From positions 1 to 33,930 of the forward strand of contig JAQUXM010000019.1 of assembly GCA_028692415.1 (NCBI GenBank): a DNA stretch of 33,930 nucleotides, in the 5' to 3' direction. Origin of the DNA: Syntrophomonadaceae bacterium (GTDB taxonomy: Bacteria > Bacillota > Syntrophomonadia > Syntrophomonadales > Syntrophomonadaceae). The number at the start of each line of letters is the position of its first letter. Positions within the stretch are counted from its first letter, which is position 1. Below the pieces are notes generated by a model that worked only from the letters and a program-made list of their open reading frames with translations, searched no databases and was not told the DNA's origin. Below, piece by piece: positions 8,044 to 16,287 of this stretch. The translations under genes were made by a program, and so were the position numbers.

Positions 8044-8774
8044 ATTTCAGCAAATATGTCTGCGAGCGAGATTTCCAGCCCCGCAAAAGCACTTGATTCT
8101 ATGGTCTCTCCCTCCCCCAAGCTTGTTAAACCTTCGATATCTCTTTCCGGGGAAAAGGAGTACTGTAAAATACTCTTGTTTTCGAGATTTACCACCCAGT
8201 ATTCCTTAATGCCGCTTTTCATGTAGAGACTTAATTTAATAGCCATATCCTTGCCTCTATTAGATGGTGACAATACTTCAACCACAAGTGTTGGTATGCC
8301 CTCATATTTATTGGCATCGTTGACCTTATCCAGATCACAGACAACAACAACATCCGGCTGGACGACATTGGGATCTTCTTCAAACTTGGTCGCAAATCCA
8401 AAAAGCCTCACATCCAAAGGCCCGGTTAATGAGCGGCAAGGCTTTCCTTTAAAATAGTTATAAAAATGACCCGCTATTTCGTTAACTACAATTTGATGTT
8501 TAAAACTTGGTGAAGCCAGGAGATAAATCTCTCCATCGATAAGCTCATATCTCTGGTCAGATGAATCGACCAGCTCCATGTATTCTTCATAGCTGATTTT
8601 TTTAGTAGTTTTATAACCTCTGGCTTCTTCGTGAATCAGAAAATGATCAGGTTCATTGTAGCGAATCAGTTTGGCCACGTTTTTTCCGTTTTTAGTAATA
8701 ATGATATCTTCCTTCTCAACCAGGGAAAGATATTTTCCAAAAGCATTCTGCAAATCCGTGGTATTGACATGCAT
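8040..8774 (-). CDS. Phd/YefM antitoxin-like domain fused to Uma2-family (DUF820) nuclease-like domain
   Basis: Protein of 244 residues. Residues 1-45 (MHVNTTDLQNAFGKYLSLVEKE then DIIITKNGKNVAKLI) match the Phd/YefM antitoxin fold, a DNA-binding, toxin-capping domain. Residues 60-240 match Uma2 (DUF820), a PD-(D/E)XK nuclease-like family: YELIDGEIYLLASPSFKHQ, QPDVVVVCD, PTLVVEVLSPSNRGKDMAIKLSLYMKSGIKEYWVVN. The acidic and Lys residues of the fold appear intact (PD, EVLSPS, K before LYMKSG). AAGGAGG precedes the ATG. It stands alone behind a promoter with repeated TAGCTAA elements, consistent with self-repression through the Phd part. No separate toxin gene is adjacent. Uma2 genes are often numerous in one genome and their role is poorly known, so nuclease activity is inferred. 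Confidence 0.85.
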   Translation of the reverse strand: MHVNTTDLQNAFGKYLSLVEKEDIIITKNGKNVAKLIRYNEPDHFLIHEEARGYKTTKKISYEEYMELVDSSDQRYELIDGEIYLLASPSFKHQIVVNEIAGHFYNYFKGKPCRSLTGPLDVRLFGFATKFEEDPNVVQPDVVVVCDLDKVNDANKYEGIPTLVVEVLSPSNRGKDMAIKLSLYMKSGIKEYWVVNLENKSILQYSFSPERDIEGLTSLGEGETIESSAFAGLEISLADIFAEI

Positions 8775-8796
8775 AAGATCACCCCCCTCCTTGTTT

Positions 8797-8845
8797 TAGC
8801 TAATATTTTATAGCATTTTAGCTATATATTCAATAATATTAGCTA
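8797..8845 (-). promoter_or_regulatory. Promoter and probable operator of the Phd-Uma2 gene
   Basis: On the minus strand TTGAAT (8833-8828), 17 bases and TAAAAT (8810-8805) make a good sigma-A promoter. It lies inside an 11-bp perfect inverted repeat (TAGCTAATATT at 8797-8807, AATATTAGCTA at 8835-8845), with further TAGC/GCTA elements at 8811-8824. Such palindromes over the promoter are the usual target of Phd/YefM autorepression, which would fit the fused domain. Confidence 0.7.
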
Positions 8846-8988
8846 GCCGGGGCAGGTTTTATATTTTCCGGTTAAGGTAAACCGTCAACCGCCACCAATC
8901 TTAAGCTTTCTACTATTTTCTAATCTTCAGTTACCCCTCGAGAACACTATAACTATTTTTATATTATTTCGATTTTAATAATTTACAT

Positions 8989-9225
8989 TTAATTTATACT
9001 AATTGTGTCAACATTTACCGATTCTTCATACTCAAATTCCAAATTCCTAACTCCTTCACCAATGTACAAATGTAGACCTTCGTCGTCACATAATTCTCTT
9101 ATTACCTGAACAAAGTGCTTCTTCGTACCAAATTCTATGCTTTTTATTCCTCGGATACCATTGGGGTGTACATAGTCTTTGGGTGGTCGTACGTCAATGT
9201 TAAATTTACATCCAGCTGTTTTCAC
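8989..9225 (-). CDS. Unrecognised 78-residue reading frame, possibly a gene relic
   Basis: Starts with GTG and ends at TAA. The frame encodes an acidic, hydrophilic peptide (for example GIKSIEFGTKKHFVQVI and GEGVRNLEFEYEES) that reads like protein rather than noise, but I recognise no family. A stop codon sits immediately before the GTG and no ribosome site is visible. In another frame just upstream, AWAVEKGIHEELMHDPFLQ ends at a stop, which hints at a larger decayed gene. The rest of 8775-9316 holds only the Phd-Uma2 promoter and A/T-rich sequence. Confidence 0.3.
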   Translation of the reverse strand: MKTAGCKFNIDVRPPKDYVHPNGIRGIKSIEFGTKKHFVQVIRELCDDEGLHLYIGEGVRNLEFEYEESVNVDTISIN

Positions 9226-9316
9226 CTATAGGTGTCCCTTATTGCAGGAAGGGGTCGTGCATGAGCTCTTCATGAATACCTTTCTCCACAGCCCACGCCT
9301 ACATCCCAAAATCGTA

Positions 9317-11047
9317 CTAATTTTGATATTGGGTCTTTAACATCGATGAAAAAATTCCTGGTTTTTCTTTTAATTCCGAAGGTGTGCCGATTTCGGCGAT
9401 AGCACCGTCTTTAATAACCACAATTTTATCAGCTCCTGAAACTGTTCGCATACGGTGAGCAATAATCAAAACGGTCTTGTTTTGTATAAGCGCGCTGAGT
9501 GCGCTTTGAATTTTAGTCTCATTTTCCGCATCAAGAGATGCGGTAGCCTCGTCAAGCAGGATAATCGGAGCGTCTTTTAGTATTGCTCTGGCAATGGATA
9601 TACGCTGTCTCTCGCCTCCCGATAATCTTTCTCCGTTTTCTCCGATCAAGGTATCGTATCCCAGCGGAAGCTTTTTAACGAACTCATCGCATTGAGCCAG
9701 CTGCGCAGCCTTCATTACTACTTCATCAGATGCGTCTTTCTTGCCCAGACGAATATTTTCCATAACGCTCGAATTAAACAGCGTAACATCCTGAAAAACG
9801 ATTGAAAAATTATTCAGCAGGGTCTCGGGATCAACCCGGGAGATATCCTCTCCGCCCAGGGTAATAACGCCTCTATCTATATCCCAGAAGCGCGCCGACA
9901 GCTTGGCTACCGTGCTTTTTCCTCCGCCTGAAGGGCCAACCAGCGCAGTCACGTCCCCTTGCTTGGCGGTAAAGCTTACATTCTTTAATGTTTGCACACC
10001 CTCTTGATATGAAAAGTCCACGTGATTGAATTCGATATCGTAGTTTTTCGGGCGAAACTCGGTTTTCCCCTCTTGTCTTGGCATTTCATCCATCTCTTTC
10101 ATACGGTCTATCCGTACATTGAGATATATAAGTTCTGCAAAGTTGTTCAAGGTATCAATAATCGGATTATAAATGCGTGCTGTAACTACAAGAAAAACAA
10201 GGTAAGTAAAAATACTTATAGAACCTGTTGACAAAAGATAAGCGCCAAATAATATAACACTTGGCAGTCCCAGATTTAAGATTACATGAGACAGATTGAG
10301 AAACGCGCCTATCAAAAGCTCTCCTTTGATCAAAAACTTTTCGTAATTGTCCAGCTTGGAGTTCAAAGCATCTGAAAAGGCCTCTTCTCTGTTATAGGAT
10401 TTTATTTCATAAGCTGAGTCAAGCTCCTCTTGAATATTGTCTGAAATATCTCTTTTCATATTATAAGTCTTGGCATGCACACTGTTTTGAAACTTTCTCG
10501 ACAGATAAAATACCAGAACTGCGACCGGTACTACCCAAAATACAGCCAGAGACAGCTTCCAGTTGTAAAAAAACATCATTACTCCCATTATCATAAGAGT
10601 CAATACTGATGCATAAATTTGAGGAACTGAATGGGAAAAGAGCAGCTCTATCTGGGTAGTATCTTCCATTATGGTTGAGCTTAAATCAGCAATATCCTTT
10701 TTGCCGAAAAAAGCCAAAGGCAGCTTTCTTAATGTTTCAGCCAGACTGATCCGTCTTCGGGCGCTTTCTTCGTAAATTTTGGTATAGGCCGAGTCGTATT
10801 GAAAATACGCGATAACCAACATCACCAGGAAAAAAGCCGCAGACATAATAACGTAATAGAGAATGCTATTTTCCGGGTTGTTTGAAGGATTTAACAGTAA
10901 ATCCATGTATTCATCTAAAAATTTAAAGCCGAGGACTACCGGAATCATAAAGCTAAGGTCCATTACTACCGTCCAAATAATTGAGCGCAAAAGGTCTTGG
11001 GCGCCTTTTTCAGACATAGCGTATTTATTTTGAAAATATTTAATCAT
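9317..11047 (-). CDS. ABC half-transporter, membrane and ATPase domains fused (YbtQ/IrtB-like)
   Basis: Inner-membrane half-transporter of 576 residues. The first 310 residues hold about six membrane helices. The ATPase domain has Walker A GPSGGGKST, signature LSGGERQRISIARA, Walker B PIILLDEATASLD and the switch IIAHRM. It starts inside the end of the preceding gene (8-base overlap, GGAGG-like site in that gene's last codons), so the two are translationally coupled and very likely form a heterodimer. Pairs of this kind (YbtP-YbtQ, IrtA-IrtB) handle siderophores or related metallophores. Direction of transport cannot be read from sequence. The Fur-type promoter before the pair supports a metal role. 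Confidence 0.9.
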   Translation of the reverse strand: MIKYFQNKYAMSEKGAQDLLRSIIWTVVMDLSFMIPVVLGFKFLDEYMDLLLNPSNNPENSILYYVIMSAAFFLVMLVIAYFQYDSAYTKIYEESARRRISLAETLRKLPLAFFGKKDIADLSSTIMEDTTQIELLFSHSVPQIYASVLTLMIMGVMMFFYNWKLSLAVFWVVPVAVLVFYLSRKFQNSVHAKTYNMKRDISDNIQEELDSAYEIKSYNREEAFSDALNSKLDNYEKFLIKGELLIGAFLNLSHVILNLGLPSVILFGAYLLSTGSISIFTYLVFLVVTARIYNPIIDTLNNFAELIYLNVRIDRMKEMDEMPRQEGKTEFRPKNYDIEFNHVDFSYQEGVQTLKNVSFTAKQGDVTALVGPSGGGKSTVAKLSARFWDIDRGVITLGGEDISRVDPETLLNNFSIVFQDVTLFNSSVMENIRLGKKDASDEVVMKAAQLAQCDEFVKKLPLGYDTLIGENGERLSGGERQRISIARAILKDAPIILLDEATASLDAENETKIQSALSALIQNKTVLIIAHRMRTVSGADKIVVIKDGAIAEIGTPSELKEKPGIFSSMLKTQYQN

Positions 11048-12848
11048 TTTGCCCTCCTTTGTTTACAGTATCTTTAGCGACTATTTTCCAGGCGGCGGAT
11101 TTTTGGTATTCATCCCACATAGCTTTGTATAAGCCGCCTTTATCCAGCAGCTCCGCATGGGTTCCTTCTTCCGCAATTTTCCCATTTTCTATAACCAGGA
11201 TTTTGTCGACATTTTGTACGCTGTTAAGACGGTGCGCAATCATAAGCGTTGTTTTGCCACGACTGAGCTCTTTCAGGGCTTTTTGAATTAAATGCTCATT
11301 TTCAGGATCAGCAAAGGCAGTTGCTTCATCTAAAAGCACGATCGGCGCATTCTTTACAATGGCCCGGGCCAGCGCGATTCTTTGCTGTTCTCCTCCTGAG
11401 AGGTAGGTCCCTTTGGAGCCTATTACCGTATCAATTCCATCCGGAAGGTTGTCTATAATTTCTCTTGACTGCGAAAAATCAATAGCTTTATTTATTTCTT
11501 CTTCTCCGGCGTTTTCTTTGCCAAAGACGATATTCTCTCTTAATGAACCCTTAAACAGCCTGGTATTCTGAAAAACGAAGGAGATATTGTTCATCAGTTC
11601 CTTTTTGGGTATATCCCGGACATTTATTCCTCCGACCAATACTTCGCCTTCATCTGCATCCCAAAAGCGAGCGGCCAGCCGGGCAATTGTCGTTTTTCCC
11701 CCTCCCGAAGCTCCGACCAGGGCGATCGTTTCGCCTTCGTTTAACTTAAAGCTGATTTTATCGATGGCGAGTTTGTCGGTGCCTTCATATGAAAACACTA
11801 CATTCTTAAACTCCAGGCTGTGGTCTTTGATATTCTTTATATTTTCGCTATAGCTCATGCCCGGATAGTCTAAAAGATTATCCAGTCTGTCAATTGCTTG
11901 CTCGGCAATCATAGTATTCTGCTGAAAATACATCGATTTCATTAAAAGCATCGTAAAAATTGGAGATATAAGAAGGTAAAAGATGAAGTCGGCCAGCACC
12001 AGCGGGAGATTTCCTCCTCTGCCGATTAAAAAGATACCCATTGGAATTAAAAAGAAGGCGGCGGCTTGCATAATTGCGCTATAAAATGACATCGGTTTCC
12101 GCCAGAGAACCGTATACGCGTGAACCATCTCTTTATATTTGATTATGCTGTCATAGAATCGTTTAAAAGAAAATATGGATTGACCGAATGTTTTTACAAC
12201 CGGAATGCCGCGGACATACTCCACGGATTCTGAGCTCATTTCCTCCAGAGAATCAAAATACATTTTTTGAAATTTCTGGCCTTCAGTGCTCCTCATGAAA
12301 CTCATGGTTATGAAACCCATAATAATTGGAACCATAGAAGCCAGACCCATTCTCCACTCTATGATAAAAATCAGCGCGATCAGAATAATGGGGGAAACGA
12401 TGCTGCCTGCCATATCCGGAAGCTGGTGGGCTAAAAACGAATGTGTTGTTCCCGCTCCGTCGTTGACAATCTTGCGTATTTTCCCGCTGGCATGCTGATC
12501 AAAAAAACCTAAGGGCATAGATAATATTTTTTTCATACCCACTTTCTGCAAGCCGACCTCGACGCGAAAGGCTGCCAGATGTGAGCTCGTAAGCGCGCCA
12601 AAATATACCACTATTCCTGCTATGGCGCTGGCAAAGGCAAGCCACGCATAGAAACTGACATTTGAAATATCAATCGCTTGCGGAGTTGATAAAATATCAC
12701 GTGTTATATACCATACCAGCACAAAAGGCAAGATGTTAAGAACTGCGGAAATTCCTGACAATACTAATGACAAAGGCAGAAGTACTTTCTTATTGCCCAT
12801 ATAAGGCGTGAATCTTTTTAAAACAAATGTTTTTTTCTCTTTTGGCAT
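11040..12848 (-). CDS. ABC half-transporter, membrane and ATPase domains fused (YbtP/IrtA-like)
   Basis: First gene of the transporter operon, 602 residues, with N-terminal membrane helices (about 20-310) and a C-terminal ATPase. Motifs: Walker A GASGGGKTT, signature LSGGEQQRIALARA, Walker B followed by DEATAFADPENE. The ATAFADPEN D-loop is, from family knowledge, common in the YbtPQ/IrtAB branch rather than in lipid or drug exporters. It lacks the extra N-terminal siderophore-reductase domain of mycobacterial IrtA. GGAGG lies 8 bases before the ATG. Two promoters precede it: a GTTAGT-palindrome promoter (12880-12901) and a Fur-boxed one (13037-13065). The substrate may be a metallophore, or a metal-tetrapyrrole given the chelatase neighbour; this is inference. 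Confidence 0.9.
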   Translation of the reverse strand: MPKEKKTFVLKRFTPYMGNKKVLLPLSLVLSGISAVLNILPFVLVWYITRDILSTPQAIDISNVSFYAWLAFASAIAGIVVYFGALTSSHLAAFRVEVGLQKVGMKKILSMPLGFFDQHASGKIRKIVNDGAGTTHSFLAHQLPDMAGSIVSPIILIALIFIIEWRMGLASMVPIIMGFITMSFMRSTEGQKFQKMYFDSLEEMSSESVEYVRGIPVVKTFGQSIFSFKRFYDSIIKYKEMVHAYTVLWRKPMSFYSAIMQAAAFFLIPMGIFLIGRGGNLPLVLADFIFYLLISPIFTMLLMKSMYFQQNTMIAEQAIDRLDNLLDYPGMSYSENIKNIKDHSLEFKNVVFSYEGTDKLAIDKISFKLNEGETIALVGASGGGKTTIARLAARFWDADEGEVLVGGINVRDIPKKELMNNISFVFQNTRLFKGSLRENIVFGKENAGEEEINKAIDFSQSREIIDNLPDGIDTVIGSKGTYLSGGEQQRIALARAIVKNAPIVLLDEATAFADPENEHLIQKALKELSRGKTTLMIAHRLNSVQNVDKILVIENGKIAEEGTHAELLDKGGLYKAMWDEYQKSAAWKIVAKDTVNKGGQND

Positions 12849-12879
12849 ACTGTTTTTCCTCCAATATCAAATATGTCTA

Positions 12880-12901
12880 ATTATAGTTAGTTTTCACTAA
12901 C
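12880..12901 (-). promoter_or_regulatory. Proximal promoter of the ABC pair with GTTAGT palindrome
   Basis: TATAAT (12885-12880, minus strand) is directly abutted by the perfect palindrome GTTAGT-N4-ACTAAC (12886-12901). Upstream, TTTTTTAGCA resembles TTTTTGAGCA of the SLH-chelatase promoter. No -35 box is seen. The shared design suggests that both genes answer to the same regulator. Confidence 0.6.
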
Positions 12902-13036
12902 TTAGTTGCTAAAAAATACTCGATAAAACTATACTTAACTTATCTACAAATCTATTTAACACTCTTTATTTTCCCTCCCCTCAATATACAGAACAATTAT
13001 GAACAGTATCTCATCCCGATGTCTTACTTATATACT

Positions 13037-13100
13037 ATTATGTTAGTAATGATAATCATTATCAACCCCTTCAAGGCGTTGTAATGCCCCGGCAAGTATT
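13037..13100 (-). promoter_or_regulatory. Distal Fur-type promoter module of the ABC pair
   Basis: On the minus strand TTGATA (13065-13060), 17 bases and CATAAT (13042-13037) form a promoter. A perfect Fur box, TGATAAT-C-ATTATCA (13050-13064), covers the -35 and spacer. Just upstream lie AAGTATT (13094-13100) and AGGCGTT (13074-13080), degenerate versions of the AGGTATT direct repeats seen at 17510-17537. The leader from here to the gene is about 170 bases and passes through the proximal promoter. The gap 12849-13215 holds only these promoters and the hairpin at 13091-13118. Confidence 0.75.
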
Positions 13101-13118
13101 TCTGGTGATATACTTGCC
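13091..13118. repeat. 9-bp inverted repeat
   Basis: GGCAAGTAT (13091-13099) is the exact complement of ATACTTGCC (13110-13118), with a 10-base loop. There is no T-run on either side, so it is not a typical terminator. It overlaps the outer AGGTATT-like half-site of the Fur module and may be part of that control site. It lies about 100 bases beyond the 3' end of the RND gene. Confidence 0.45.
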
Positions 13119-13215
13119 ACTGTACATAGGTTTGTTAGGATTAGCTCTATCATTTATAATTTGTCTCTAGTGCTAATGCTTTGCAGTTTGGCATTTTTTA
13201 ATATCTATTTGATAT

Positions 13216-16200
13216 TTATGTCTTGCTTGTAAAACTAAACTTTCCTCCCAGGTCATCCAACAGGGAATAAAAGACCGGTACAACAAATAAAGTCAACAGA
13301 GTTGAGGAAATCAGACCGCCGATAATAGCATGCGCCATGGGGGCACGGAATCCTCCCCCTATTTCCAGGTTCAGAGCAACGGGCAGCATCCCCATGATCA
13401 TCGCCAATGTAGTCATCATAATAGGACGAAAGCGAACCAGACCGGCCTCCCTTAAGGCCAGATGTTTTTCTATTCCTTGAGCACGTTGCTGTTTGGTGAA
13501 ATCCACCAGTAATATAGCATTCTTGGTAACCAATCCCATCAGCATGATTATACCGATCATGGCCACCACGGAAATATCGCTTCCGGCCACCAAGAGTCCG
13601 GCGATTGCACCAATAACAGCCATAGGCAGGGCAAGTAAGATAGAAAGCGGGTCTATGTAGCTTTCAAACTGGGCGGCCAGTATAAAGAAGATGAATAGTA
13701 TTCCTAAAATAAGAGCTATTAACAAAGAAGCAAAGCTGTTGGCCATGTCTTCCGACTCCCCACCCATGTCTATCCGATATCCATCGGGAAGATTAATCCC
13801 TTTTATTTTTTCGTTGAAAATTTTATTGAATTCCCCGGAAGAAATTCCATCCAGGTTGGCCGAAATAAATACTTCCCGGCTCTTGTCAAAACGCTGAATC
13901 TCGCTGGAACCCGTGACAAAAACTGCTTTACTGACCTGCCCCAGAGCAACCGGAACCGGATTGGAATCCGTTTCCGGATACTGCCCTAAAAGGTAAACCC
14001 GGTCAAGATCTTTAACATCTCTGCGGTCTTTATCACCCAGACGCAGTCGTATATCCACCCGGTCATTTTCATCGTTGAACTGACTGACGACTGTACCGTT
14101 GAAGAGGGTATTCAGCGTTAATCCCGTTTGCGCGGTACTAATCCCCAGATCGGCTGCCGCCTTTTGGTCTATTTCCACATTAAGTTCCGGTTTTCCCGGC
14201 CGGTAAGAAGAACTAAGATCAACAACCCCGGGTATATCTTCCAATACACGCTCGATTTTTCTTCCATAGACCTGCAGTTCCTGCATATTATCACCCAATA
14301 GCCTGAGTCCAACCGGTTTTCCCTGAGAAGTGCCGGTCTCGGCCAACAGCGATGCCTGTATGCCGGGAATTTTTTGCAGCTCCCGGCGCAGGTCCTTAAT
14401 CACACTTTGCTGATCCCGTTCACGTTCCTGATGAGCACGCAGGTTTACCTGTATTTTTATCTGTGAAGTTGTTACCGTGTTGTATATGCTTTCAACATCC
14501 GGATCTCCCTTTATCAGTTTTTCTATATCCCGGTTTATTTTACCGACTGCCTCCAGGTCAAGTCCGGCATCCAGATCTACGGTAAGATTCATCTGGCCCA
14601 GGTCAGCCGTTGGTAAGAGCGAAGAACCAAGCAGCGGAACCAGCATGATACTGGCGACGAATAAGCCAAAAGCAATAATGAGGGTAAAAGCTCTCCTTTG
14701 CAAGGCCTTTCCCAGCATTCGGGAATACCATTCAGCCAGTGCGTCAAACCTTTCATTAAAGCGTTTAATCCACGTTGCGGGCCAACGCCTGGCTACAAAT
14801 TCTTCGTTGCTGAGATAGCGGGAAGATAAAAGGGGCACCAGGGTAAAAGATACCAATAAGGATACCAGCACACAAACTGCCACCGTAATACCGAACTCTT
14901 TCAAGAATTCTCCAATAAACCCCTCGGCCAGTCCCACCGGCAGAAAGGCGGCAACCAGGGTCATAGTAGTAGCCGTAACCGCCAGTCCGATCTCTGCCGT
15001 TCCTTCCCGGGCTGCCTGCACAGGCGTTTTGCCCATTTTGAGATGCCGGTAAATATTTTCAATAACAACTATGGCATCATCAATTAAAAGTCCTACCGAA
15101 ATCGATAAAGCCAACATGCTCATAGTGTTGAGGGTAAATCCCAGGAGGCGCATGGCAAAAAACGAGGATATAATTGAGGTGGGTATGGCCAGGGCTCCTA
15201 TGGCAGTACTCCTCCAGTTTTTCAGGAACAGGAAAATAACCAGAACAGCCAGTATTCCCCCTTCTACCAGGGTTTTTTCCACCCCGTCCAGATTATTCCT
15301 GATACGTACCGAGTTGTCACGTATTACATTTACTTCAACACCTTCCGGCAGTTCCAGTTTTATTCTTTCTACGGTTTTTTTAACCTGGTCGGCAACTACA
15401 ACTGTATTGCACCCCGATTTCTTTATAATCTCCAGGCCAATAGTCGGTTTTTCCTGATATCTGGCTATGTTTTCCTTATCTTTTATCCCGTCAACCACCT
15501 CGGCAATATCTTCTACATACAATTGTACGCCGTCACGGCGGGCAACCGGGATCTTCCTTAACTCTTTCATCCGGTCAACTTCACCGGTTGTTCTCAATAT
15601 TAACTGTTTTCCTTGCATATTGAGTTTTCCAGCCGGGATATCCAGGTTTTCGCTTTGCAGGCTTTCCGTAATTTCAAATACGGTTAGCTGGTGAGCTGCA
15701 ACTTTATCCAGGTCAAGCTGGATCTGAATTTCTCTTTCCTCTGCGCCATATATTTCAACATCGCCCACCCCGTTGATGGTCTGTAAACGGGGTTTTAAGA
15801 GATCTTCGGCCACTTCGGTCATTTCCCGCAAAGACCGGTCCCCGGTAAGCGCCAGGGTTACCGTCGGTATGGCATTGGGATCAAAGATCTCCACCACCGG
15901 TTCTTCAATATCTTCCGGAAACTCGGAACGCATAGCGGCAATTTTGTCGCGCACATTCAGAGCCGCTTCTTCTACCGGTGTTTCCATGGTGAATTCCACC
16001 CACACCAGCGCAACGCCTTCATTGCAAATAGTATAAATGTGTTTGACCCCCGAGATCTGACCCACTGCTTCTTCAATCTTTTCCCCGACATTGCTTGCTA
16101 CCTGTTCCGGCGAAGAACCCGGCTGCGCCACAGTAACAGAAACATAAGGCAGTTCCATTTTCGGCCAGTCATTGATATTCAGTTCCATATAGCCGACAAT

Positions 16201-16275
16201 ACCCAGAACCAGGAGAGCCAGTATTGCCACGGTTACCAAAACCGGCCTTTTTAAACTCAAATTGCTTAGAAACAT
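13216..16275 (-). CDS. RND-family efflux pump inner-membrane subunit (AcrB/SwrC-like)
   Basis: Proton-driven pump of 1019 residues, normal length for the HAE-type RND family. It has an N-terminal helix (SLKRPVLVTVAILALLVLGIVG), a large outer loop, a central helix group, a second outer loop and a final helix group. The proton-relay residues are present: the Asp pair in GLLIDDAIVVIENIYR and the Lys in MGLVTKNAILLVDF. The start is ATG 16275, five bases after GGAGG; an upstream in-frame GTG at 16287 overlaps that ribosome site. The membrane-fusion partner ends 12 bases upstream, so the two form an operon. No outer-membrane TolC-type gene is present, as is usual in single-membrane bacteria (SwrC of Bacillus). 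Substrate unknown; the Fur module on the operon suggests a role in metal stress or siderophore export. Confidence 0.92.
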   Translation of the reverse strand: MFLSNLSLKRPVLVTVAILALLVLGIVGYMELNINDWPKMELPYVSVTVAQPGSSPEQVASNVGEKIEEAVGQISGVKHIYTICNEGVALVWVEFTMETPVEEAALNVRDKIAAMRSEFPEDIEEPVVEIFDPNAIPTVTLALTGDRSLREMTEVAEDLLKPRLQTINGVGDVEIYGAEEREIQIQLDLDKVAAHQLTVFEITESLQSENLDIPAGKLNMQGKQLILRTTGEVDRMKELRKIPVARRDGVQLYVEDIAEVVDGIKDKENIARYQEKPTIGLEIIKKSGCNTVVVADQVKKTVERIKLELPEGVEVNVIRDNSVRIRNNLDGVEKTLVEGGILAVLVIFLFLKNWRSTAIGALAIPTSIISSFFAMRLLGFTLNTMSMLALSISVGLLIDDAIVVIENIYRHLKMGKTPVQAAREGTAEIGLAVTATTMTLVAAFLPVGLAEGFIGEFLKEFGITVAVCVLVSLLVSFTLVPLLSSRYLSNEEFVARRWPATWIKRFNERFDALAEWYSRMLGKALQRRAFTLIIAFGLFVASIMLVPLLGSSLLPTADLGQMNLTVDLDAGLDLEAVGKINRDIEKLIKGDPDVESIYNTVTTSQIKIQVNLRAHQERERDQQSVIKDLRRELQKIPGIQASLLAETGTSQGKPVGLRLLGDNMQELQVYGRKIERVLEDIPGVVDLSSSYRPGKPELNVEIDQKAAADLGISTAQTGLTLNTLFNGTVVSQFNDENDRVDIRLRLGDKDRRDVKDLDRVYLLGQYPETDSNPVPVALGQVSKAVFVTGSSEIQRFDKSREVFISANLDGISSGEFNKIFNEKIKGINLPDGYRIDMGGESEDMANSFASLLIALILGILFIFFILAAQFESYIDPLSILLALPMAVIGAIAGLLVAGSDISVVAMIGIIMLMGLVTKNAILLVDFTKQQRAQGIEKHLALREAGLVRFRPIMMTTLAMIMGMLPVALNLEIGGGFRAPMAHAIIGGLISSTLLTLFVVPVFYSLLDDLGGKFSFTSKT

Positions 16276-16287
16276 ATAGCCCTCCAC

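Noticed and set aside
13091-13118. Terminator of the RND operon
   Set aside because: The hairpin is good, but no T-run follows on the minus strand and it lies about 100 bases beyond the stop, inside the control region of the ABC pair.
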